Shown here: positions 10,963-21,212 of the stretch, piece by piece
Layout: each line of letters opens with the position of its first letter
Position numbering within the stretch: position 1 is the first letter of the stretch
Source of the DNA: Aphis gossypii
Lineage: Eukaryota > Arthropoda > Insecta > Hemiptera > Aphididae
Direction: 5' to 3'
NCBI RefSeq assembly: GCF_020184175.1
Contig: NW_026083102.1
Span: 32,548 to 96,547, forward strand
DNA: 64,000 nucleotides
Position numbers and translations under genes: made by a program
Notes under the pieces: generated by a model
Databases searched by the model: none
The model's input: the letters and a program-made list of their open reading frames with translations, nothing else
Told to the model about the DNA's origin: nothing

Positions 10963-13519
10963 ATGAACGTAATTAGAAGCGGACTTATTCAATTAAATCG
11001 ATTTAAAAAATGTTCAAAAACGTTTGTTTTAAAAAACGATTATAATTTCATAGACTTTAATCAATTTTTTGACTACGGTTTTGAAATGATTGTTTGTAAA
11101 TTAAAAAAAATGACACAACAAACTAGTATTAAATTTAACTTATATCTCGACTGTGTTTATGTACATGTGTTAACACAGGAATACCGAGATATTTCATTTA
11201 AAACAGTGAATGTGTTGGCATATACAAATTCAAATTTCGAAAATTTATTAAAAAAAATGTTTGATAAAATTAACAAAGAGGAAAGTAATTTTGTAACTAA
11301 AGGAAGTGGTTGGAGTTTATATTCAATTGATGCATTACAATTAAGAATCAATATTGTAAACCCTTTAACCGGATCTTCTTATGTAATTTTACCAGAATGT
11401 ATAAGGAATAAGAAAGCTGTTATAAATGTAAAAAATAATGATAACAAATGTTTCAAATATGCAATTTTAACAAAATATAATACTCGTTCAGATAAAACTA
11501 AATTAGTAATCAATATTTTAAAATACTTGAAAAAAAAGTAGATTAAATTTTCATTGTATCGATTTTCCGACACCAGTTAATCAAATTAAATCATTTGAAC
11601 GTTTAAATAATGTATCAGTTAATGTTTTTAGTTTAGATAATAAAAGTGTTGTTTTCCCATTATATATGAATAATGTGGAAAGTAAAAACCATTTCGATCT
11701 GCTTTTAATTAATAATGGTATAACGTCACATTATTGTTTTATTAATGATTTTTGTAGACTTATTCGTAATCTAAAGACGAAACATAAATCTAAATTAATT
11801 ATATGTAAAAGATGTTTTACAGTTTTTAGTAATATTCCTTGTAAATTCAAACTATGGGGTATTGATGGGTTAAAAAAACATAAAAAAATTTGTGGAAAAC
11901 ATAAACTTGGAAGACCTGTAATGTTTGATAACGGTGATGACGAATGACGATACTATTTATTTTAAAAATTTTAAAAGATCTCAACGAATACCTATAGTAA
12001 TTTATTCTGATTTCGAATGTTATTTAAAACCTATAATAAACAATCAAGACATTAAAACTAAGACATTGATAACTCATAAACATAAACCTATAAGTTATGC
12101 ATTTTACGTAAAAATAGATTATGACATTAGGTATACCTAAATATTTAATAAAAAAATATAAAATTCCAACAAAACTTCATGTTTATAGAAATCGTAATGC
12201 AGCAAAACATTTCATAAAGACAATGATAGATATAGGTTCAAAAGTGTGAATCTTTATAAGATAAATATACCCATGGACAAATTAACTGTTGATGAAGAGC
12301 ATAAATTTCAAAATGCTAGATTATGTGAATGCTGCTTCAAATCATTTAAAAACGATAATTTATTTAAAGTAAGAGATCATAATCATTTTACAGGACGTTT
12401 TAGATCAGCTGTTTGTTTAAATTGTAATTTTGAATTAACTAATGTTTCATTTATTCCAATATACTTTCATAACTTAGTCTATGACAGTCATTTTATTGTT
12501 CGTGAACTTGGTTGTAATGAAAATGATATTCATGTAATACCTAATTCATCAGAAAAATATATATCATTTAGTAAAAATATTCAAGATAAATTCAATATAA
12601 AATGTATTGATACATTTCGTTTTATGTCAGAGTCTCTTAGTTCACTAGCTGATAATTTATCTGAAGACAAAACTAGATTTAGAGAAACATTAAAAATATT
12701 TTCTTTGTCGACATTAAATTTAGTTACACGAAAAGGTGTGTTTCCTTATGAATATATTGACCATCCTAATAAATTAAATGAAACTTGTTTACCACCAAAA
12801 CAGTTTTTTTATAATTCATTAAAAGATGAAGATATTAGTGATGAAAATTATGCGCATGCTCATAAGGTTTGGAAAAAGTTTAATATAAAAACATTAGGAG
12901 AATATAGTGACTTATACTTAGCAACAGATGTATGTTTACTTTCTGATGTTTTTGAAAATTTTAGAGATCTTTGTTTACAAACACTTAAACTCGATGCTTC
13001 ACATTTTATGACCACTCCAGGATTTGCATTCGATTGTATGTTAAAACATACTAATGTTAAATTAGAACGTCTTAAACAGTATGATTTTCAAATTTTTCTG
13101 GAGAACGGATTACGTGGTGGAATTTGTCATTCAGTTAAAAGACATGTAAAAGCTAACATTCCTAATATTCAAAATATTAATTATGATTCAAACAAACCTG
13201 TAACGTGGTTAGCTTACTTGGACTGTGTAAATCTATATGGAAAATCAATGCTATCTGCTTTACCTCATAAAAATTTTGAATGGTTTAACGATTTGACAAT
13301 AGATATAACACAAATTGAAGATGATGCTGAATATGGTTATATTTTAGAAGTAGATGTTATTTATCCAAAACAATTACATGACAATCATAATGATTTCCCA
13401 TTTTTACCTGAGAATAAATGTCCTCCCAATTTAAAAGTAAAAAAACTATTAACAACATTAGAATCGAAATTTAATTATGTAGTTCACTATAGAAATTTGA
13501 AACAGGCCATCGTTAATGG
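10963..13519 (+). pseudogene. Polinton DNA polymerase B, 5' part (exonuclease domain to motif A)
   Basis: Reads through four overlapping ORFs with several frame breaks (near 11541, 11930, 12140-12246). The N-terminal region up to 11.9 kb is of the kind seen in Polinton polymerases. Exo I is YSDFECYL near 12004. A zinc-binding insert (CECCFKSF...RDHNHFTGRFR...CLNCN) resembling endonuclease VII sits between Exo I and Exo II. Exo II is FHNLVYDSHFI near 12470, and Exo III is YSDLYLATDVCLL near 12905. Palm motif A is YLDCVNLYGKSM near 13215. The reading frame enters the retrotransposon at 13520 and resumes at 33847. The enzyme would replicate the element by protein priming, as in relatives. Broken by frameshifts and by the insertion, it cannot be functional here. 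Confidence 0.88.
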
Positions 13520-14264
13520 TGTAACGTGCCACGTACAATCAGTTGAATGATGTCGATTTGGAAAAGGTTTTGTGAAATAATTGAACTCTCGAAATTATTC
13601 TAAGTGTTTTTTATTTAAAATTGTTCTAAGTCCAATTAATTAATTTAATAAAACTTGTGAAAAATATTCTAAGTCCAGGAGACATAAAATATTAAACTGG
13701 GTGACGTGAAGGTGCTTGCGCTAACTCTGGTGGATCACGTCTGAATTGTGCCTAATCTGGGCCCCCTTATATATCGTCCAGGGACTCCCGCGGTACCTTC
13801 AGATCCCTGATGGTCATCTGCACCTGCATCCGCTTCTTCCCACGCTTTGCATTATCTGAACGACGACGTGCGTCATTTTGACATCTATATTATTCTATCG
13901 GGTGGTAATTATATTTCTATATTATCCTACCGGGTGGCAAGCGTACGTGCGATGATCTGCCTTTGACCCTGCACGATGCCGCCGCATAATATAATTGTTA
14001 TAATATAATATTTTCGTTGCGGCTAGCGTTCTCACGCCGTTCCGCCGCCGCTGATGATCGACAATTCCTACGTTAATGTGTTAATCGTTCACGGTTAGGA
14101 AAATCTGTACTTGATATCACCTGCTCACTTTTAGAATCCAATTATAAGAATAATTGTTACACCCTCATCAAAAAGTGTCTGTTGCACCCCCAATGTTAGA
14201 TTATTGTCGGCTACAGAATGTAATTTATATATTATATTTAATATAAGTATCAGAGCACGTTGCA
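13520..14264 (-). repeat. LTR of the errantivirus-like element (3' LTR)
   Basis: 745 bp, matching 33099-33842 with a single extra T (near 13555) as the only difference I saw. In element orientation it begins TGCAACGTGC and ends GCACGTTACA. Confidence 0.95.
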
Positions 14265-14273
14265 CCTCCCCAC
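14265..14273 (-). promoter_or_regulatory. Polypurine tract next to the 3' LTR
   Basis: On the minus strand the bases before the LTR read GTGGGGAGG, the expected plus-strand primer position for reverse transcription. Confidence 0.8.
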
Positions 14274-15179
14274 GAAAAAAAAGGTTTATGTCTCAAAGAC
14301 AGAAATCTTTCAAAGTTCAGTACAAAATAGTTAAATTACAAATTATTACAATATTATAGTGTTTACAATAATCGATTACAAGTCATTGATATAAGACATA
14401 CATTACAATCCTCTGTATGCTTTTACATTTAAAGTATTTTCGTTATATAATATGAATATATGATGTATATGTTGTATATATAATTTTGATTAAATATGGG
14501 TTGATTACACTTACAAATGGTTAAATAGTTTGATTAAATATTCTGATTATAATATAATTAATGATTATATGGTTGGATTAAATATTTTTAAATATGTTGG
14601 TTAGTTTTCTTATAATTTATAATTGTGATTACAATAAAATATAGTGTTAGTAAATAGTACAATATAGTGATTATAATTGATTTGATAATTCCAATAAAAT
14701 ATGTGGTTAGTATAATGTGTTGATTACAATAGTTTCTTATATGGTAAATTAATTAATATAAATAATATTTTTTTTTTTTTTTACTTATTATAATATATTA
14801 GTAGTACAAAATCTATAAAGTTCCCCACAATTCAAATTTATTTCCATATCCCAATAGTAACTTATTCGTACAGTATGTTTTCTTAAATCTAAGTATATAT
14901 ATATATATTTATTATCATTCCAGTTTGTATGTTTTTTTTTTTATTTTATTTACTCAATCAAGATTCGCTGCCCATGGAATGACATACTAATCATTTGAAG
15001 TACGTCGTCCACATTGACAACAACCCTAATTGATTAATACGTTTACTTGATCACTCTTTACTCATTGGGGATGCCATAGAATCCACCCCATCGATCATAT
15101 GTCAAATGTTATGTCGATAGGTGTTTCGTACAGCCCCAACCACTTCGTTTTACCTGATCAATTCATTCTAGACATACAT
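14274..15179 (-). other. AT-rich non-coding 3' region of the errantivirus-like element
   Basis: About 900 bp without a convincing ORF. The part around 14480-14740 consists of loosely repeated TTGATTA and GATTACAATA motifs with frequent TAGTG, a degenerate tandem-repeat structure. Confidence 0.5.
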
Positions 15180-15485
15180 TTATCTACTGTAATTCAATAT
15201 ATCTCGTGGATTCTGTATTATTTCGAGGTAATAGTTTAATTCATAACAGTATGGTTCACCAAATTCTCTGTCTAACGCCATATCATACAAAAATCTTTTG
15301 GCTGCCTCAATCATTTCCAATATAGTTTCATCCTCGTAAGGTACGAGTATATTTTCATTAGCGGTAACTATATGAAAATCAAAACAAGCTGTGTAATTAT
15401 GCCATTCTCCCTGTGTTGGATTAATATGAAATTGCGTTTCTATGGTAAACGATATTGCCGAAGCTAATTGCTCCATTCTATCCAT
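15180..15485 (-). CDS. Small accessory ORF of the errantivirus-like element, unknown function
   Basis: An uninterrupted 101-residue ORF starting MDRMEQLASAISF, the last gene before the 3' non-coding region. It is acidic overall, with an acidic middle (VPYEDETILEMIEA) and a tyrosine-rich end (YCYELNYYLEII). No signal peptide or membrane segment is seen, and I do not recognise a family. It follows the exonuclease-like gene by about 150 bp on the same strand. It is notable because it is intact while most neighbouring genes are frame-broken, which suggests a real coding sequence. Its function is unknown. Confidence 0.5.
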   Translation of the reverse strand: MDRMEQLASAISFTIETQFHINPTQGEWHNYTACFDFHIVTANENILVPYEDETILEMIEAAKRFLYDMALDREFGEPYCYELNYYLEIIQNPRDILNYSR

Positions 15486-15637
15486 TATTGGTTATTATTT
15501 ATTTCGTAGAGTTGATTTGTAATTTATAGAATTATGAATTTCTGAAAAAGAAATTTTACGTTCGTATTTCGATTATTAATGTAACCGTTGTTTTTGTTTT
15601 ATTACTACTTTTATTGTTATTGTTTATATATTTTTTT

Positions 15638-16298
15638 TTAGAAATGTTTTATTAGATTTTCATATCGCTGTTTCCGTATCACATAATCAAATATACATTT
15701 AGTATACTTGACATCCATTCTCGGATCATGCGCATACGTAGTATGGTGTTTCTTTTTACATATTATATCATGGGTCTCTACTAAATTAAGTAGCCTTCCT
15801 GTTTTATTATATGTACCGATATCTACTTCGAAAATTATTTCTTTATTGCCTAATTTTTCAAACTGATATAGAAATTTTTATTAAAATACTTATCGTAGCA
15901 CGTTATGTTTAACATTGGATAATGGTCTAAATCTAATCTTTTTAAAATATTTTTGTCCGAATGTCCGTTCCATACTACTATCACATTCTCTTTATTACCT
16001 CTACGTATATAACTGTCAATATATCCTCGTGTTAAATTATTTTTCGTCGAATTCAAACTCTGCTTCATTTGGTCCAGACAAGCATCTCTCAGATCAGTTT
16101 TTACTCTGAACACTCTTTTTATCTCTCTTATTGCCACCTGAAGCTCCGTCTCACCATAGGTCGAGCTTCTTCGTTAAGTGGTAGCAAAAGAGGTCGTCCC
16201 TCCAGTTTCCTAATCTTAAAACGGTCTAAGCTATTGGATATAGCTCCGGAGATGACAACCATGCTTGTCTTGTTCACCATTGAGAACTCGAAGTCCAT
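15638..16298 (-). pseudogene. DEDD-type 3'-5' exonuclease-like accessory gene, frame-broken
   Basis: Reading from the ATG at 16298 the first frame opens with MDFEFSMVNK, giving the D-x-E of exonuclease motif I. After a shift near 16160-16130 the second frame (to about 15850) contains VIVVWNGHSDKNILKRL, a good motif II (N...D). After another shift near 15850 the third frame contains HHTTYAHDPRMDV before the TAA at 15638-15640, matching the H-x4-D motif III of DEDDh enzymes. Total length is about 220 codons, the usual size of a stand-alone domain. The five catalytic positions all appear present despite two single-base shifts. It lies downstream of env, separated from it only by the BEL insertion. 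Assignment rests on motifs alone; the substrate is unknown. Confidence 0.6.
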
Positions 16299-16353
16299 AA
16301 TTATGAATTTATGTGTCTCTTTTCTGTATAATTAAACATTTTGTATTAGTGAT

Positions 16354-17494
16354 TGTTTAGTGCTCTTGCGTCGCATAACAGCGATAACATCACGGCCGAC
16401 CAAACTCACACACACACACACACACACATCACATAATTAATGTTTTTATTTTTGTATAATTGTATTGTGAATTATTATATAATATGCAGATTAAATCGCT
16501 ATCGCACGCCGCCGGATCGGCTGGCGACTATTATTTATTAACGCGGCCGGCGAAATTATAAGGATTCAGGCCGGCCCAGTCGTAATATAATATTATAAAA
16601 GTCTAGTCTTTTCTCCAGCGTTGTCGCAATAACGTTCACCCGTGCGTTAATCGTCTTAGGCGAAATTGTATTTTGTAGGTGCAAATCGCCACTTTTACTA
16701 TTTCATTGTTGTGAGCGCGAATCGCCACCTTTTTTATATATATAATTTGTGAGCGCGAATCGCCACTTTTATTATTTTATTGTTTGGCGCTAATCGCTGA
16801 ATTTTTTATTATATTTTATTGGCGCTAATCGCTGCAAGTGTTACCATTTATTTATTAATTTTGTTATTTATATTCTTGTTGTGTATTATTTCAATTATTA
16901 TTTTTGTGTTGTGTGTGTTAATTTTTCATAGGTTAGTTTAGGTAGCGGCTGGCCAGCAGTGCTCCACAAATTGTGAGTTTTTTTATTTATTTATTATTAT
17001 TCTTCGTATTAATTTATTATTGGTATTTATTTTGTCACAATTATTTTATTATTTATATTGGTTGCGCCAAGCCGGCAAGCTTTAAATTAATTATATTTTT
17101 ACGTGTTGGGCCAGAAGGGCCGTAATTATTATCTCTTTGTTTATCAAATTATTATTTTATATTTACATGTTGCTGTGAATTTTTTACATATACTTATATC
17201 AATTATTATCCTAATACAGCAACGCCAGTTACCACATTTTGTTTACCATTTTATTATATTATTAGTTACCCCTTTTCCTTTAGTATTAAGTACACACACC
17301 CACAATCATACACACCTACACACACCACCGCACACTAGCACTCTTTGGTCTTGCTCGGCGACCCCGTCCACTTCCTTAGAGTCGCTATACCTACACGCAC
17401 ACACTTACACAGGTCGGTCGGTGTGTGAGTGCAACGGCAAGCATTTTGGTGACCGGGCGCCACGGCCTATTATTGTCCGTACCCGGCCCGTACA
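16354..17494 (+). repeat. BEL/Pao LTR, plus orientation
   Basis: Starts TGTTTAGTGCTCTTGCG and ends CCCGGCCCGTACA. It is the inverse complement of 18677-19822 apart from the length of a CA dinucleotide run (about 16405-16428). Pairs of GCGATT/GCGCTAATCGC motifs recur around 16680-16830. Confidence 0.92.
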
Positions 17495-17497
17495 TTT

Positions 17498-17517
17498 TGG
17501 TGACCTCGACGTGATTC
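17498..17517 (+). promoter_or_regulatory. BEL/Pao primer binding site, tRNA-Trp type
   Basis: TGGTGACCTCGACGTGATTC follows the LTR by three bases and is complementary to the 3' end expected for an animal tRNA-Trp (ending ...CACGTCGAGGTCACCA). The last bases GTGATTC also fit the antisense gag sequence that follows, so they are shared by both. Confidence 0.75.
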
Positions 17518-18603
17518 TCGAACCAACGTTAATCTGTTACTCACTGTTGCAGCCTTGAACTTGTCACACCTAAACAATTGATGACTACCCGAGCATTGCG
17601 GACATCTAACACTTCCTTCCGTTACAGCCAAACTTTTTTTTGTGCTAAAAGATTTTTTTGAAGCATCATTACTGCTGGGAACAATTATTGATTTCCTCAT
17701 ACACGCCTCTGAATTCTCAAACGCATTAACACGAATTGAAAGAAACCTTTCGAGGTCTTCGTATTTTGGTAAGTCATTATTGATTCTTCGTAATTCCCAA
17801 TCCTGTGCAGTCGCACCATCCATGCATGAAGCAATAATGGTCACCAGCCAAGCATCCCATTGTTCGACGGGTTGATGTAATGCCTGGAGTGCAGCAACGT
17901 GGGTACACACATGAGCATGGAGTGCTTGAAGTGCTTTGGCTGACGGTGCTTCTACCTTTGGACTGTTTAATAATTCCCTTATGTGGGCCTGTATCACAAG
18001 ACTTCGATTATCATACCTTTGTTTTAATCGCTCTATGACAACCTTATAATTGCTATCGCTTATAGGAATTGATTGCACCAGTTCCGATGCTGGTCCCTTC
18101 AAACATGAACGCAAATACATAAGTTTCTGCGCTGGTGAGTACATATCCTCATCGTGCACCATAACGCGATATACGTCATAAAATGATACCCAATGCTTTA
18201 TATCACCATTAAAACTCGGCAATGCGATGGGCGCTAAATTTGGCTTATTACTTCCAGTGGTTCTGAAGGAAGAATTTAGCGCCGTCGAGCTCTGAGGCTT
18301 GGCTGCATTTATAATTTCTTGGATCCTTGAACGAAGGTCAAAGTATTCTGTCTCAAAACAATCACGTTCTTCTTCCTCCTTCTCGGCATCCTCGGCGATA
18401 AGCTCTAACTGCGCTTGTATATCTTCGAATTTCTTACAAATACGAGGAAGCTCCTCCTGACGAAACTCTAACAGGGATAGAGCTTGCTCCAATGGATTAA
18501 AATTATCCACGAACTTCCGCACGCGCGTGAGAGACGCCTTCACTACACCTCGCGACCTTCGAAGCTCTGATAGCACTCTTTGCGTAGACTCGTCTAACAC
18601 CAT
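17511..18603 (-). pseudogene. BEL/Pao gag, 3'-truncated
   Basis: Starts at 18603 (MVLDESTQRVLSELRR). An N-terminal coiled-coil-like, glutamate-rich region precedes the Pao-type gag core (LPSFNGDIKHWVSFYDVYRVMVH) and long helical stretch (LYLRSCLKGPASELV-like). It ends in the first zinc-knuckle residues CPQCSGSHQLFRCDKF, typical of this family. The frame is open for about 364 codons and then runs into antisense primer-site and LTR sequence, so the second knuckle and all of protease, RT and RNase H are lost. It would encode the capsid/nucleocapsid precursor in an intact element. Confidence 0.85.
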
Positions 18604-18642
18604 CTTCCTATTAGCAACTCAACGACGAAAGAAAAAACAAGC

Positions 18643-18643
18643 T

Positions 18644-18676
<33 letters not shown>
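18643..18676 (+). repeat. Homopolymer A run where a primer site should be
   Basis: About 34 consecutive A (T on the gag strand) lie directly between the antisense LTR and the gag leader. A primer binding site is expected at this place; the plus-oriented LTR is followed by TTTT and then that site. Confidence 0.85.
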
Positions 18677-18678
<2 letters not shown>

Positions 18679-19822
18679 TACGGGCCGGGTACGGACAATA
18701 ATAGGCCGTGGCGCCCGGTCACCAAAATGCTTGCCGTTGCACTCACACACCGACCGACCTGTGTAAGTGTGTGCGTGTAGGTATAGCGACTCTAAGGAAG
18801 TGGACGGGGTCGCCGAGCAAGACCAAAGAGTGCTAGTGTGCGGTGGTGTGTGTAGGTGTGTATGATTGTGGGTGTGTGTACTTAATACTAAAGGAAAAGG
18901 GGTAACTAATAATATAATAAAATGGTAAACAAAATGTGGTAACTGGCGTTGCTGTATTAGGATAATAATTGATATAAGTATATGTAAAAAATTCACAGCA
19001 ACATGTAAATATAAAATAATAATTTGATAAACAAAGAGATAATAATTACGGCCCTTCTGGCCCAACACGTAAAAATATAATTAATTTAAAGCTTGCCGGC
19101 TTGGCGCAACCAATATAAATAATAAAATAATTGTGACAAAATAAATACCAATAATAAATTAATACGAAGAATAATAATAATAAATAAAAAAACTCACAAT
19201 TTGTGGAGCACTGCTGGCCAGCCGCTACCTAAACTAACCTATGAAAAATTAACACACACAACACAAAAATAATAATTGAAATAATACACAACAAGAATAT
19301 AAATAACAAAATTAATAAATAAATGGTAACACTTGCAGCGATTAGCGCCAATAAAATATAATAAAAAATTCAGCGATTAGCGCCAAACAATAAAATAATA
19401 AAAGTGGCGATTCGCGCTCACAAATTATATATATAAAAAAGGTGGCGATTCGCGCTCACAACAATGAAATAGTAAAAGTGGCGATTTGCACCTACAAAAT
19501 ACAATTTCGCCTAAGACGATTAACGCACGGGTGAACGTTATTGCGACAACGCTGGAGAAAAGACTAGACTTTTATAATATTATATTACGACTGGGCCGGC
19601 CTGAATCCTTATAATTTCGCCGGCCGCGTTAATAAATAATAGTCGCCAGCCGATCCGGCGGCGTGCGATAGCGATTTAATCTGCATATTATATAATAATT
19701 CACAATACAATTATACAAAAATAAAAACATTAATTATGTGATGTGTGTGTGTGTGTGTGTGTGTGTGTGAGTTTGGTCGGCCGTGATGTTATCGCTGTTA
19801 TGCGACGCAAGAGCACTAAACA
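18677..19822 (-). repeat. BEL/Pao LTR, minus orientation
   Basis: Full-length inverse copy of 16354-17494 with a longer GT/CA run (about 19742-19769). On the minus strand it follows the integrase coding end and precedes gag, so it serves as both a 3' and a 5' LTR, as in a one-LTR circle. Confidence 0.92.
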
Positions 19823-21023
19823 TTCTCCCCCCGTTGAAGATTCTTATTTTCAACCACTATGCTGTCGGCTTCCGTTGGCAGGACGCACAATTTTACAACG
19901 GGCCTTTTCATCTGAACCCCCGCTGCATTCCTAAGAGTGACTACTCTAATTTCTCCGTCTTTTCCTGGATGCACGTCAACCACGACGCCCAACTTCCATC
20001 TCATCGGTGGTGCAGCTTCATCCTTTATTATAACTACATTTCCAATTTGTATAGGTGCTGTTCTTGAGACCCACTTTCCTCGTACCTGAAATTGAGGCAA
20101 ATACTCCGATTGCCACCTCCTCCAAAATGTTTGCATTAGCAGCTGTACATATTTCCACCTTCGTACCTGACTAAGGCTCTCGTTGGCTAAGCACGGCTCC
20201 GGCGGAAGGGACATTGCTCTGCCAATCAAAAAATGAGCGGGGGTCAGTGCCTCTGCATCCGATGGATCACTGCTCATTGGCGTTATCGGACGGGAGTTGA
20301 GACATGCCTCGATCTGACACAGTAATGTACTTAACTCACTCAAAGTTAGCTTTGCCTCTCCCATCATTCTCGTTAGATGATATTTAGCACTCTTTACTGC
20401 GCTTTCCCACAAACCGCCGAAATGCGGCGCGGATGGGGGGTTGAAGCGCCATTCAATTCCTTCCTGAGCCATTAAGCTTCCAACACCCTGGACATAAGAA
20501 CTCAGCTCTCTTTGAGCTCCAACAAAATTAGTGCCATTATCGCTATAAATAGTCTTACAATGTCCTCTTCTAGACATAAAGCGACGCAGGGCTGCAATGA
20601 AAGCCTTGCTGGTGAGATCTTCTACCGTCTCCAAATGAATGGCTCGTGTTACAAAACACACAAACACCGCTATCCATGCCTTGATTCCCACCACCCGGCG
20701 AACACCACTACGAATTATTAATGGTCCGGCGAAATCGACTCCAGTAACAGCAAATGGGTATGTGCCTTGCACCCTTTGCTTCGGCAGAGGAGCCATGATT
20801 GGCTCTGTGAACCGTGGTCTTGAGCGCACGCATCTTACACATTTTAATACGATAGAACGAGCAACCGCTCGCCCTCGTAACGGCCAATACTGTCTCCGTA
20901 CTTCAGCTAACAACGCTTGAGGACCGCAATGTAACTGTTCCGCATGCTTTTGCCTAAAGATTAGCTGCGTGACCTTGTGCTCAGCTGGTAACACTATCGG
21001 ATGCTTATACGTCTCCGGAGCCT
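19816..21023 (-). pseudogene. BEL/Pao pol fragment: integrase and C-terminal domain
   Basis: An open frame of about 400 codons from near 21020 to 19816. It shows an H2C2 zinc-binding domain (HAEQLHCG...CVRCVRSRP), an rve core with Asp in VTGVDFAGP, Asp in IYSDNGTNF and the late Glu in FGGLWESAVK. The Pao-type C-terminal domain (RRWKYVQLLMQTFWRRWQSEY) comes last. The stop lies 7 bp inside the adjacent LTR. The upstream side is cut off within the linker before the H2C2 domain and joined to an LTR tail in opposite orientation. The integrase itself looks intact; the rest of pol is absent. Confidence 0.9.
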
Positions 21024-21055
21024 CGGCCTATTATTGTCCGTACCCGGCCCGTACA
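21024..21055 (+). repeat. Terminal 32 bp of a BEL/Pao LTR, plus orientation
   Basis: CGGCCTATTATTGTCCGTAC followed by CCGGCCCGTACA equals the last bases of the LTR ending at 17494. It closes the chimeric element just before the GTGAT target copy. Confidence 0.85.
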
Positions 21056-21212
21056 GTGATTGTATTTTCATATTTATTTTTTTTATACATTTAATACATA
21101 CTTATACTTTTATGTGATTGTTAATAACTTATATTATTACTTTTAAGTTATATTATATTATTAATATTATTCCTTATTATATCTAAATATCTATATATTT
21201 AATTTATACATT

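Larger units (their letters stand above)
16354..21055. mobile_element. Chimeric BEL/Pao retroelement with inverted interior
   Basis: Flanked by a 5-bp duplication GTGAT (16349-16353, 21056-21060), the normal BEL/Pao size. Order on the plus strand: full LTR in plus orientation (16354-17494), tRNA-Trp-type primer site in plus orientation, then antisense gag, an A-tract, a full antisense LTR (18677-19822), the antisense integrase end of pol, and finally only the last about 32 bases of a plus-oriented LTR. Protease, RT and RNase H are missing. The outer ends are TG and CA of LTRs in one orientation, so the rearranged molecule itself appears to have been integrated. Confidence 0.85.

Noticed and set aside
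17103..17558. 151-codon plus-strand ORF and its twin at 18643-19068 on the minus strand with the same protein
   Set aside because: Both lie in the BEL/Pao LTR and its inverse copy. The protein is low-complexity (His/Thr repeats from CA runs) and has no domain, so it is a chance frame in a duplicated LTR.
18643..18676. Poly-A tail of a LINE or processed pseudogene
   Set aside because: It is flanked by an LTR end and a gag leader in the orientation of a primer site, and no LINE coding sequence or target duplication adjoins it.
20512..20920. Plus-strand ORFs opposite the BEL integrase
   Set aside because: Antisense shadows of a well-supported integrase frame.
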